Shown piece by piece: positions 33,301-40,382 of a stretch of DNA of 64,000 nucleotides. The DNA lies in NCBI RefSeq assembly GCF_000024865.1, contig NC_013595.1:1488001-1552000 (forward strand). Direction: 5' to 3'. Made by a program: the position numbers and the translations under genes. This stretch comes from Streptosporangium roseum DSM 43021 (GTDB lineage: Bacteria; Actinomycetota; Actinomycetes; Streptosporangiales; Streptosporangiaceae). The notes beneath the pieces are model-generated. The model ran no database searches and was not told the DNA's origin. It saw nothing but the letters and a program-made list of their open reading frames with translations. Within the stretch, counting starts at the first letter, position 1. The number at the start of each line of letters is the position of its first letter.

Positions 33301-35188
33301 CGGCAACGGGATGCTGCTCTCCCAGCACATCCGGCTGGTCGCCGCCTTCGACCACCGGCACATCTTCGTCGACCCCGCCCCGGACGCCGCGCGCAGCTAC
33401 GCCGAGCGGGCCAGGCTGTTCGCGCTGCCGCGCAGCTCGTGGGCCGACTACGACGCCTCGCTCATCGCGCAGGGCGGCGGCGTCTGGCCGCGCACGGCCA
33501 AGTCCGTCCCGGTCTCCCCGCAGATGCGCACCGCGCTCGGCATCGCCGACGGGGTGACCTCGCTGGCCCCCAACGACCTGATCAGCGCCATCCTGCGGGC
33601 CCCGGTGGACCTGCTCTGGAACGGCGGCATCGGCACCTACGCCAAGGCGTCGGGCGAGTCGCACGCCGACGTCGGGGACAAGGCCAACGACGGCCTGCGG
33701 GTCAACGCCTCCGAGCTGCGCTGCAAGGTGATCGGCGAGGGCGGCAACCTGGGCTTCACCCAGCTCGCCCGGATCGAGTTCGCGCTCAACGGCGGGCTCG
33801 TCAACACCGACTTCATCGACAACTCCGCGGGCGTGGACACCTCCGACCACGAGGTGAACATCAAGGTCCTGCTGGACCGGGCGGTCCGTGACGGGGAGCT
33901 CACCGACAAGCAGCGCAACCAGCTCTTCCTCGACATGACCGACGAGGTCGCCGACCTGGTCCTGCGGGACAACTACGACCAGAACGTGGTGCTGGCCGCC
34001 GCCCGCGCGCAGGCGACGGAGATGCTGCACATCCACTCCCGCCAGCTCCGCAAGCTGGAGCGGGCCGGGCTGGTCAACCGCGAGCTGGAGTACCTGCCGT
34101 CGGACAAGACGCTCGCCGAGCGGCGCCAGGCCGGACTCGGGCTGACCGCGCCGGAGTTCTCGGTGCTGCTGGCCTACACCAAGCTGGTGGTGGACGCCGA
34201 GATCCTCGGCTCCGACCTGCCCGACGACCCCTACCTGGCCTCCTGGCTGGTGTCCTACTTCCCGACGGCGCTGCGCGAGCGCTTCCGCGACTACATGGAC
34301 GCCCACCCGCTCCGCCGGGAGATCATCACCACCGGCGTGGTGAACGACCTGGTCAACTCCAGCGGGACCACCTTCATGTTCCGTCTCGGCGAGGAGAGCG
34401 GCGCCTCCACCCCGGACATCGCCCGCGCCTACCTCGTCACGCGCGAGGTCTTCGACCTGGCCAGCTTCTGGCGGCAGATCGAGGAGCTGGACAACAAGGT
34501 GGACACCTCCACCCAGATCGCGATGGAGCTGGAGGCCCGCAAGCTGGCCGAGCGCGGCACCCGGTGGCTGCTCGGCAACCGCCGCGCGCCGCTGGACCTG
34601 GCCTCCACGGTGAACTTCTTCGCCAAGGGCATGAACGGGCTGCTGGCGCACCTGCCCAAGCTGCTGACCGGCTCCGACCTGGCGGCGTTCGAGGAGCGGC
34701 GTGACAGCTTCGCCGCCCGGGGCGTGTCACCGGAGCTGGCCGAGCGGGTCGCCGCGATGGTCCCGGCCTACTCCACCTTCGACCTGGTGGAGGCGGCCGT
34801 GCACACCGGCAGGCCGGTGAACGAGGTGGCCGAGGTCTACTTCGACCTGGCCGACCGGCTCCAGCTCTCCGGGCTGCGCGAGCGCATCATCGCGCTGCCC
34901 AGGGACAACCGGTGGAACTCCATGGCACGGGCCGCGCTCCGCGACGACCTCTACGCCGCGCACGCCACTCTCACCCGTGACGTCCTGGCGCACAGCGAGC
35001 CCGGACTGTCGCCGGAGGAGCGCCTGGCGCGCTGGACCGAGGCCAACTCGGCGGCGATGGCGCGGGCCCGGCAGACCCTGTCGGAGATCTGGGAGAGCGA
35101 CAACTTCGACCTCGCCACGCTGTCGGTGGCGCTGCGCGCGATCCGCACGCTGGTGGCCGCCACCAACCTGCCGCGCAGCGAGGCCTGA
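30311..35188 (+). CDS. gdh: NAD-specific glutamate dehydrogenase, large (180-kDa) type
   Basis: 1625-aa enzyme of the L_180 GDH family, interconverting glutamate and 2-oxoglutarate plus ammonia with NAD, mainly catabolic. The N-terminal ~700 residues are the regulatory/ACT-like region (DDMPFLVDSVTMELDRHQIG; FLGYREYRLEETPEGD). The catalytic domain contains FGKVARGGLRWSDRMEDFR, VIVPTGSKGGFVVKNPP with the catalytic lysine, and GNGMLLSQHIRLVAAFDHRH in the nucleotide-binding part, followed by VIGEGGNLGFTQLARIEFAL. Length is full. ATG 30311 follows AAAGGAGTGAG. It has no partner gene and a long upstream gap, so regulation is probably by its own leader and promoter. Confidence 0.96.
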   Translation: MPLDEAKDELLRSAAEMCAHTPGSDHVGAEEALAYLRLYYRHVATEDLLSRNPVDVYGPAMAQRQLAERRPQGRAMVRAYTPSLEEHGWDPGCSVVEVVTDDMPFLVDSVTMELDRHQIGTQLVVHPQMRVRRDMTGKLLGREQDDVTGQTLVESWMHFEIDRQADPATLKELETDLQRVLEDVRYAVEDFVKMRALAVQTAEDVSVNPPPLDLAGVEDSLELMRWLADGHFTFLGYREYRLEETPEGDTLRPVAGTGLGILRHDKAGSDSFAALSPELRAKAREKQQMLIITKANTRATVHRPAYLDYVGVKLFDASGEVIGERRFLGLFTHVAYSESISRIPVLRRKLAEVLDLAGFAPDSHDGKDLIEILETFPRDELFQTPVEQLLPIALGVLRLRERKQVKVFLRPDDYGRYISCLIYLPRDRYTTKIRVKMQEILLKVVGGTSFDYSAMIGESALARLHVVVRGERGRPLNAEAVNVEELEAKLAAATRSWEDDLATAIAELSSEEETPGLVRRYASAFPEGYKADFPARMAVADLRRLEALAVSSDEIGMNLYEPYDAAEGERRFKLYRIGAAISLSHVLPLLQRMGVEVVDERPYEINRDGDAQTKDAWIYDFGLRYTPSSEVDRDEFKRLFQDAFGALWRGRVESDGFNALVLAAGLTWEQAETLRIYAKYLRQAGTTFSQDYIERVLLGNVRLARLLVRLFEARLDPRRSEEVRSDLGEALNEEILGALDDVASLDEDRILRAYLEMINATLRTNYFQTVDGERKPYISLKFDSPSISVLPLPRPKFEVFVYSPRVEGVHLRFGKVARGGLRWSDRMEDFRTEVLGLVKAQMVKNTVIVPTGSKGGFVVKNPPKSGAREDVLAEGVACYRMFISGLLDITDNLVDGQVVPPADVVRHDEDDTYLVVAADKGTATFSDIANAVAKEYGFWLGDAFASGGSVGYDHKAMGITARGAWESVKYHFRTAGVDIQTTDFTVAGVGDMSGDVFGNGMLLSQHIRLVAAFDHRHIFVDPAPDAARSYAERARLFALPRSSWADYDASLIAQGGGVWPRTAKSVPVSPQMRTALGIADGVTSLAPNDLISAILRAPVDLLWNGGIGTYAKASGESHADVGDKANDGLRVNASELRCKVIGEGGNLGFTQLARIEFALNGGLVNTDFIDNSAGVDTSDHEVNIKVLLDRAVRDGELTDKQRNQLFLDMTDEVADLVLRDNYDQNVVLAAARAQATEMLHIHSRQLRKLERAGLVNRELEYLPSDKTLAERRQAGLGLTAPEFSVLLAYTKLVVDAEILGSDLPDDPYLASWLVSYFPTALRERFRDYMDAHPLRREIITTGVVNDLVNSSGTTFMFRLGEESGASTPDIARAYLVTREVFDLASFWRQIEELDNKVDTSTQIAMELEARKLAERGTRWLLGNRRAPLDLASTVNFFAKGMNGLLAHLPKLLTGSDLAAFEERRDSFAARGVSPELAERVAAMVPAYSTFDLVEAAVHTGRPVNEVAEVYFDLADRLQLSGLRERIIALPRDNRWNSMARAALRDDLYAAHATLTRDVLAHSEPGLSPEERLARWTEANSAAMARARQTLSEIWESDNFDLATLSVALRAIRTLVAATNLPRSEA

Positions 35189-35407
35189 CCGCCCGCCGGC
35201 GACCCGGCCCCCGACCCGGGGGCCGGGTCTTCCGGCGCGCCCAGGGGCCGAGGCTCCCGGGGACGTCAGGGGCAGGGTCTCCGGGGAGCGGCTCCCGGTC
35301 TCCCGAGGAGCCGGGGCCGGATGTCCAGGGGGCCCGGGGCCGGGGGCTCCGGGGACCGGAGCTCCGAAGGACCGGGTCTTCCGAGGGAGCCTCCCCGCTG
35401 GGGAGCC
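35189..35407. other. Repetitive GC-rich convergent intergenic region
   Basis: 219 bp between gdh and the convergent lipoprotein gene, made of imperfect GGGGCCGGGGCTCCCGGGG-like words and CCGGGTCTTCCG elements. CCGGGTCTTCCGG occurs near 35225 and a CCGGGTCTTCCGAGG copy near 35371. No gene is visible; several overlapping stems could act as bidirectional terminators. Confidence 0.5.
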
Positions 35408-36448
35408 TCAGGAGACGAACACCTTGGTGATGCCGCCCAGATAGCCGATGATCTTCGCCGGCCTGCCGCTGTTCTTGGCCGGGACGGTGCTCACGTACTG
35501 CTGCAGCTCCACGGTGCGCAGCTCCTTGGGGGCGCGGCGCTCCTTGACCAGCCGCTTGGCGTCCGGCGGCACCAGGATCTCCGCGCAGGGCTCCACCTTG
35601 GAGGTCACGGTGGTGGTCCTGACCAGCGAGTAGGTGACCAGGGCGCCGCCGCCGACGGTGCGCAGCGCGTACACCGGGTAGTTGCTCGCGGCGAAGATCG
35701 AGTCGTAGCCCAGGCAGTCTTCCTTCTTGTAGTCCAGCCGGTTGGCCGCGATCTCGTCGGCGTAGCCGGTGGTGTGCGGGCCCGCCTCGATCAGCCCGGC
35801 GGTGAACCCCTCGGTGCCCTCCTCGGCGGAGGTCGCGTGGAGCGGGGCCATGAGCCGGGGACTGATCTCGACGCTCGTGTCCTCGTAGTCCAGCGCGGTG
35901 GCGTAGCCCTCCGCGTCCTTGGCGACCTCCGGTATCCGCGTGCCGGGCGCCAGCAGCGAGGCGGAGCTGAGGGTCCACCGCTCCCCGGCGTACTTGATCA
36001 AGGTCAGTACGGCGGGGCGCACCTCGCCCGCCGGATCCGTGCGGTTCACGACCGCGGCGAACCAGAAAGGGCTCCGCTGCGCCCGGGGGACCAGCAGCTG
36101 CGGCCTGCCCCAGGTGTAGTGCGGGGGAGAGGTGCCCGCCGGGCCGTTGAGGGCGACCTGGGCGAGGGCCGCCTGCCCGTCGTCGGTCTGCTCCAGCATG
36201 TTCCTGTCGTCGGCGTCCTGGCGCGGCGTGGCGCGGCTCAGCACCTCCTGCGCGCCCAGGAAACCTGCCAGCTCCTTCTCCGCCTCCGCGAGCGTGACCC
36301 GGGGCGCGGGCAGGGCGGCGGGGGTGAGGGAGGAGCCGGTCGCCGGACGGCCCTTCCCCGCGGGGGCGCCGGAGCCCGAGCACGCGGCGGTCGCGGTCAC
36401 CAGGGCGAGGGCGAGCACGAGCAGATCCCGTCGCCCACGTTCTCGCAC
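35408..36448 (-). CDS. Hypothetical secreted lipoprotein
   Basis: 346-aa protein with a short basic N-terminus and hydrophobic segment DLLVLALALVTATAACSGSG ending in a lipobox-type cysteine (AAC). The mature part, ~320 residues, is soluble with no repeats; it contains PQLLVPRAQRSPFWFAAVV, GERWTLSSASLL and the pair C-LGYDSIFAASNYPVY / EPCAEILVPPDAKRL, whose cysteines could form a disulfide. I do not recognise a family. GTG 36448 follows GGGAGGCGGAC; the longer frame upstream lacks a signal. It is divergent from prfB with a 98-bp spacer. Confidence 0.78.
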   Translation of the reverse strand: MRERGRRDLLVLALALVTATAACSGSGAPAGKGRPATGSSLTPAALPAPRVTLAEAEKELAGFLGAQEVLSRATPRQDADDRNMLEQTDDGQAALAQVALNGPAGTSPPHYTWGRPQLLVPRAQRSPFWFAAVVNRTDPAGEVRPAVLTLIKYAGERWTLSSASLLAPGTRIPEVAKDAEGYATALDYEDTSVEISPRLMAPLHATSAEEGTEGFTAGLIEAGPHTTGYADEIAANRLDYKKEDCLGYDSIFAASNYPVYALRTVGGGALVTYSLVRTTTVTSKVEPCAEILVPPDAKRLVKERRAPKELRTVELQQYVSTVPAKNSGRPAKIIGYLGGITKVFVS

Positions 36449-36532
36449 GTCCGCCTCCCGATGGTCCCCTCGCGGGCCCATGCTAGCCATGGCGGGGGCG
36501 CGAGCCGTACACAACGGGGTTCGGCGGTCGCG

Positions 36533-36538
36533 TACCCT
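36533..36538 (+). promoter_or_regulatory. Putative -10 box for leaderless prfB mRNA
   Basis: TACCCT ends 8 nt before the prfB GTG and there is no ribosome-binding site upstream, so the message may start at or next to the start codon. Confidence 0.45.
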
Positions 36539-36546
36539 TTACAGAC

Positions 36547-37665
36547 GTGGCACTCATCGATCCGGCAGAAGAGATCACCGAGCTTACCGGCACACTGAAC
36601 AGCATTCAGGACGTGCTCGACCTCGACGCGATACGCAAGCAGCTCGAGGAGCTCGGGGAGCAGGCCGCCGCGCCCGACCTGTGGAACGACCAGGAGCACG
36701 CCCAGAAGGTCACCAGCAAGCTCTCCTACCTGCAGGGCGAGGTCAACAGGGTCGAGTCCCTGGGGCAGCGCCTGGAGGACCTGACCGTCCTGTACGAGCT
36801 CGCCGCGGCCGAGGACGACGAGGAGACCCGCGAGGAGGCCGACCGCGAGCTGGCCTCCCTGAAGAGCGACATCGGCGCCCTTGAGGTCCGCACCCTGCTC
36901 TCCGGCGAGTACGACGCGCGTGAGGCGGTCGTCACGATCAACTCCCAGGCCGGTGGCGTGGACGCCGCCGACTGGGCGCAGATGCTGCTGCGGATGTACA
37001 TCCGGTGGGCCGAGCGCAAGGGCTATCCGACGGAGGTCTACGAGACCTCCTACGCCGAGGAGGCCGGGATCAAGTCGGCGACCTTCACGGTGAAGGCCCC
37101 CTACGCCTACGGCACGCTCCGCGGCGAGCACGGCACGCACCGGCTGGTCCGCATCAGCCCGTTCGACAACCAGGGCCGCCGCCAGACCTCCTTCGCGGGC
37201 GTCGACGTGGTGCCGGTCGTCGAGACGACCGACCACATCGACATCAACGAGGACGACCTGCGCGTCGACGTCTACCGGTCCTCCGGCCCCGGCGGCCAGG
37301 GTGTCAACACCACCGACTCCGCCGTCCGCCTGACCCACCTGCCCACCGGCATCGTGGTCTCCTGCCAGAACGAGCGCTCCCAGCTCCAGAACAAGGCGAC
37401 CGCGATGGCGGTCCTGCAGTCCAAGCTGCTGGAGCGCAAGCGGCAGGAGGAGGCCGCGGCGCTGAACGAGATCCGGGGCGAGGCCACCACCTCGTGGGGC
37501 ACCCAGATCCGCAACTACGTGCTGCACCCGTACCAGATCGTCAAGGACCTGCGGACCGGCACCGAGGCGGGAAACCCGAGCTCGGTGCTCGACGGCGACC
37601 TCGACGAGTTCATCGAGTCCGAGATCCGGTGGACCCGCCGCCAGGAGTCGGGCGTCGACCAGTAG
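36547..37665 (+). CDS. prfB: Peptide chain release factor 2
   Basis: 372-aa class I release factor reading UAA and UGA. The anticodon-like tripeptide SPF is in RLVRISPFDNQGRRQTSF, and the catalytic GGQ is in YRSSGPGGQGVNTTDSAVRL. Length is standard and the frame is continuous from GTG 36547; the programmed +1 frameshift used in E. coli prfB is absent, as in other actinobacteria. There is no ribosome site, so it is likely leaderless. It heads the conserved prfB-ftsE-ftsX-smpB neighbourhood. Confidence 0.97.
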   Translation: MALIDPAEEITELTGTLNSIQDVLDLDAIRKQLEELGEQAAAPDLWNDQEHAQKVTSKLSYLQGEVNRVESLGQRLEDLTVLYELAAAEDDEETREEADRELASLKSDIGALEVRTLLSGEYDAREAVVTINSQAGGVDAADWAQMLLRMYIRWAERKGYPTEVYETSYAEEAGIKSATFTVKAPYAYGTLRGEHGTHRLVRISPFDNQGRRQTSFAGVDVVPVVETTDHIDINEDDLRVDVYRSSGPGGQGVNTTDSAVRLTHLPTGIVVSCQNERSQLQNKATAMAVLQSKLLERKRQEEAAALNEIRGEATTSWGTQIRNYVLHPYQIVKDLRTGTEAGNPSSVLDGDLDEFIESEIRWTRRQESGVDQ

Positions 37666-37773
37666 CCGGCCGCCGGGGCCTGCCCGGTGCGGTGAGGGCC
37701 GGCCGGTTCGGTGAGGGGGCACCCCGGGTGCGTGAGGTGCCCTGGGGGCGTCTCAGGCGCCCCGTGAGGCGCC

Positions 37774-37965
37774 TCAGGCGCCCGAGAGGTGCTTGAGGGC
37801 GAGGGTGAGGAAGAACAGCGCGATCAGCGCCAGGGAGACGAGCGCGGGGGTCATCCCGCCCAGTCCGTGATGGTGCATCCGCTCGCGGTTGGCGCGGCAC
37901 AGCGGGCAGCGGCCCTCCGCCACAGGGTGGGCGCACCCCGCGCAGACCAGGTCCTCACAGCTCAT
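37774..37965 (-). CDS. Small zinc-ribbon membrane protein
   Basis: 63-aa protein. Residues ~8-25 contain CAGCAHPVAEGRCPLC, a Cys4 zinc-ribbon-like module (two CxxC pairs), then a basic/His patch RANRERMHHH and one C-terminal hydrophobic helix PALVSLALIALFFLTLAL. ATG 37965 is preceded by GGGAGGACATC. Tail-anchored zinc-ribbon peptides of this size occur widely but no function is assigned. It sits opposite prfB and ftsE, between them. Confidence 0.7.
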   Translation of the reverse strand: MSCEDLVCAGCAHPVAEGRCPLCRANRERMHHHGLGGMTPALVSLALIALFFLTLALKHLSGA

Positions 37966-38200
37966 GATGTCCTCCCTCTCCGAGGTAAGAACTACTTTAT
38001 GTGGTCGTTACCGGGCGCCGAATCGTTTTGTTTCCGTTATGGACTTTCCATGCCAGTCTTCCCCCTAGACTGGGCTCCGGCCAACCGGAACGTCGATCAA
38101 GAGTAAAGACCGGCGCCCCCCGGCCGGCGAGAGGCGGAAGTGGACCTCTGCCACTCCCGCGACCGTCCTAACCCCTAGACTGGCATGCCGTGATGCGCCC
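37966..38200. promoter_or_regulatory. ftsE promoter region with duplicated CCCCTAGACTGG element
   Basis: CCCCTAGACTGG occurs at 38062-38073 and again at 38172-38183. Each contains TAGACT, a good -10 box; the second is 19 bp upstream of the ftsE GTG, the first ~130 bp upstream. The first copy is also the right arm of CCAGTCT-N7-AGACTGG (38053-38073). Two tandem promoters are likely, the second giving an mRNA with a leader of about 10 nt or less. Confidence 0.5.
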
Positions 38201-38890
38201 GTGATCCATTTTGATAATGTCACCAAGGTCTACGCGAACCAGAACCGGCCCGCGTTGGACCACGTCAGCGTCGATGTCGACAAGGGCGAGTTCGTGTTCC
38301 TCGTCGGCCCTTCGGGGTCCGGGAAGTCGACCTTTCTGCGCCTGGTCCTGAAGGAGGAGCGCCCCAACTCCGGAGCGATCCATGTGGCCGGCAAGGACCT
38401 CGCCCGACTGTCCAACTTCAAGATCCCGCACCTGCGCCGCCGGATCGGCTGCGTCTTCCAGGACTTCCGGCTCCTGCCGAACAAGAACGTCTACGAGAAC
38501 GTCGCGTTCGCCCTGGAGGTCATCGGCAAGCCGCGCCGGTTCATCCGCAAGGTCGTGCCCGAGGTCGTCGAGCTCGTCGGCCTGGAAGGCAAGGCCCACC
38601 GGATGCCCGACGAGCTGTCCGGTGGCGAGCAGCAGCGGGTCGCGATGGCCCGAGCCTTCGTCAACCGGCCTATGATCCTGCTTGCCGACGAGCCGACCGG
38701 AAACATCGACCCGGCGACGAGCATCGGCATCATGAAGGTGCTCGACCGGATCAACCGGACCGGTACCACGGTCGTCATGGCCACGCACGACGCGGCCATC
38801 GTCGACTCCATGCGCAAGCGCGTAGTGGAACTGGAGGACGGCAAGATCGTCCGTGACCAGTCGCGTGGCGTGTACGGCCAGGCGTACTGA
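38201..38890 (+). CDS. ftsE: Cell division ATP-binding protein FtsE
   Basis: 229-aa ABC ATPase that with FtsX activates peptidoglycan hydrolases at the septum. Walker A GPSGSGKSTFLR, Q-loop CVFQDFRLLP, signature LSGGEQQRVAMARAF, Walker B MILLADEPTGNID and switch ATHDAAIVDSM are complete. GTG 38201 gives the standard MIHFDNVTKVY N-terminus. ftsX starts 31 bp downstream. Confidence 0.97.
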   Translation: MIHFDNVTKVYANQNRPALDHVSVDVDKGEFVFLVGPSGSGKSTFLRLVLKEERPNSGAIHVAGKDLARLSNFKIPHLRRRIGCVFQDFRLLPNKNVYENVAFALEVIGKPRRFIRKVVPEVVELVGLEGKAHRMPDELSGGEQQRVAMARAFVNRPMILLADEPTGNIDPATSIGIMKVLDRINRTGTTVVMATHDAAIVDSMRKRVVELEDGKIVRDQSRGVYGQAY

Positions 38891-38920
38891 GACCAGGACC
38901 AGAAGAGCGACAGGAAGAGC

Positions 38921-39826
38921 ATGCGGGCAAACTTCATCTTCTCCGAGGTCTGGATTGGCCTCCGCCGTAACCTCACGATGACCATCGCCGTCATCGTGAC
39001 CGTGGCCATCGGCATGGCGCTGCTGGGTGTGGGTCTGATGATCAACTCTCAGATCTCCGGCATGAAGGACTTCTGGTCGGACAAGGTCGAGGTCTCGGTC
39101 TTCCTGTGCAAGAAGAACGACCCCTTCCCGCAGTGCAAGGGCAGCGGCGGAGTGAACGCGCAGGAGCAGACCGCGCTCAAGACGCAGATCGAGTCCCTGC
39201 CGCAGGTGCAGAGCGTGGAGTTCGAGGACGCGGCGAAGGCCTACGCGAACTTCCGCGCGCAGAACGCCAGCAACACCGTGATGCTCTCCGCGATCCAGGT
39301 CGGGGACATGCCGGAGTCGTTCCGGGTCAAGCTCAAGGACCCCGACACCTACGGGGCGGTGATCGACTCGCTCAAGGGCGCCGCGGGGGTCTCCAACGTG
39401 GTCAACCAGAAGGCGATCCTGGAGAAGTTCTTCGGGTTGCTGGAGAGCCTCCGCTGGGCCGCCCTGGTGGTCGCGATCATCCTGGTCTTCGCGGCCGCCC
39501 TGCTGATCGGCAACACGGTCCGCCTCTCCGCCTACAACCGCAGGCGTGAGACCGGGATCATGCGGCTGGTCGGCGCCTCCAACCTCTACATCCAGCTCCC
39601 GTTCGTGATGGAGGGGGTCATCGCCGGCCTGCTCGGCGGTGTGGTGGCCGCGCTGATGCTGATCGTCAGCAAGGTGTTCCTCTTCGACCAGGTGCAGGCG
39701 TACCTGGCCAACACCCCGCTCACGTGGGAGACCGTCGCCTGGGTGATCACCCTTACGATGATCATCGGTGTGGTCATCTGTGTGCTCGCCTCGTTCGTCA
39801 CGCTCCGCCGCTACCTGCGGGTGTGA
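38921..39826 (+). CDS. ftsX: Cell division protein FtsX
   Basis: 301-aa FtsX: first membrane helix LTMTIAVIVTVAIGMALLG, a ~140-residue extracellular loop with a Cys pair (FLCKKNDPFPQCKG) as in actinobacterial FtsX, and three C-terminal helices (AALVVAIILVFAAALLIGNT; GVIAGLLGGVVAALMLIV; VAWVITLTMIIGVVICVLA). RBS GGAAGAG precedes ATG 38921. It forms the membrane half of the FtsEX complex that relays ATP hydrolysis to outer hydrolases. Confidence 0.96.
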   Translation: MRANFIFSEVWIGLRRNLTMTIAVIVTVAIGMALLGVGLMINSQISGMKDFWSDKVEVSVFLCKKNDPFPQCKGSGGVNAQEQTALKTQIESLPQVQSVEFEDAAKAYANFRAQNASNTVMLSAIQVGDMPESFRVKLKDPDTYGAVIDSLKGAAGVSNVVNQKAILEKFFGLLESLRWAALVVAIILVFAAALLIGNTVRLSAYNRRRETGIMRLVGASNLYIQLPFVMEGVIAGLLGGVVAALMLIVSKVFLFDQVQAYLANTPLTWETVAWVITLTMIIGVVICVLASFVTLRRYLRV

Positions 39827-39899
39827 CGCGGCCGTGCTGACGGGTCGCCCGTCGGGCGCTCTCGGGCTCTCGGGCGCGGCTCGCCGCTCCGGTCCCCGG

Positions 39900-39905
39900 T
39901 AGGCT
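39900..39905 (+). promoter_or_regulatory. Putative -10 box for leaderless smpB mRNA
   Basis: TAGGCT is 7 nt upstream of the smpB ATG (39913) and no ribosome site is present. Confidence 0.45.
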
Positions 39906-39912
39906 CGTGGGC

Positions 39913-40380
39913 ATGCCACGTGAGACCGGGCGGAAGGTCATCGCCCAGAACAAGCGTGCCTGGCACGACTACCACATCGAGGACACCTACGAAGCTGGTC
40001 TCGTGCTACAGGGCACCGAGGTCAAGTCGCTCCGCCTTGGCCGCGCCTCCCTCCTCGACGGCTATGCGGTCATCAAGGACGGCGAGGCCTGGTTGATCAA
40101 CGTCCACATCCCCGAATACACCATGGGGACGTGGACGAACCACGCGGCACGCCGCACCCGCAAGCTGCTGTTGCACCGTAAGGAGATCGACAAGCTGGTC
40201 TCCAAGACCAAGGAGGGCGGTCTCACACTGATACCGCTCGCGATCTACTTCAAGGACGGCAAGGCCAAGATCGAGATTGGTCTTGCGAAGGGCAAGAAGG
40301 ACTGGGACAAGCGGCAGACGCTGGCCGAGAATCAGGCCAAGCGTGAGATGGCCCGCTCACTGAGGTACAGGAACAGGTAA
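39913..40380 (+). CDS. smpB: SsrA-binding protein SmpB
   Basis: 155-aa tmRNA partner for rescue of stalled ribosomes. YEAGLVLQGTEVKSLRLGRA and LINVHIPEYTMGTW are core SmpB sequence, and the basic tail GKKDWDKRQTLAENQAKREM is the part that enters the mRNA channel. ATG 39913 fits the -10 spacing for leaderless expression; GTG 39907 is an in-frame alternative. The stop is 2 nt before the next gene, and its RNA partner ssrA lies 2.2 kb downstream on the same strand. Confidence 0.97.
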   Translation: MPRETGRKVIAQNKRAWHDYHIEDTYEAGLVLQGTEVKSLRLGRASLLDGYAVIKDGEAWLINVHIPEYTMGTWTNHAARRTRKLLLHRKEIDKLVSKTKEGGLTLIPLAIYFKDGKAKIEIGLAKGKKDWDKRQTLAENQAKREMARSLRYRNR

Positions 40381-40382
40381 TT

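Noticed and set aside
30290..34651. 1453-codon minus-strand open frame across gdh
   Set aside because: Complete antisense shadow of the glutamate dehydrogenase with repetitive Val/Gly/Gln/Asp composition; no domain is visible.
36547..37665. Programmed frameshift in prfB
   Set aside because: The frame is continuous with full-length RF2, and no in-frame UGA or slippery CUU site is present.
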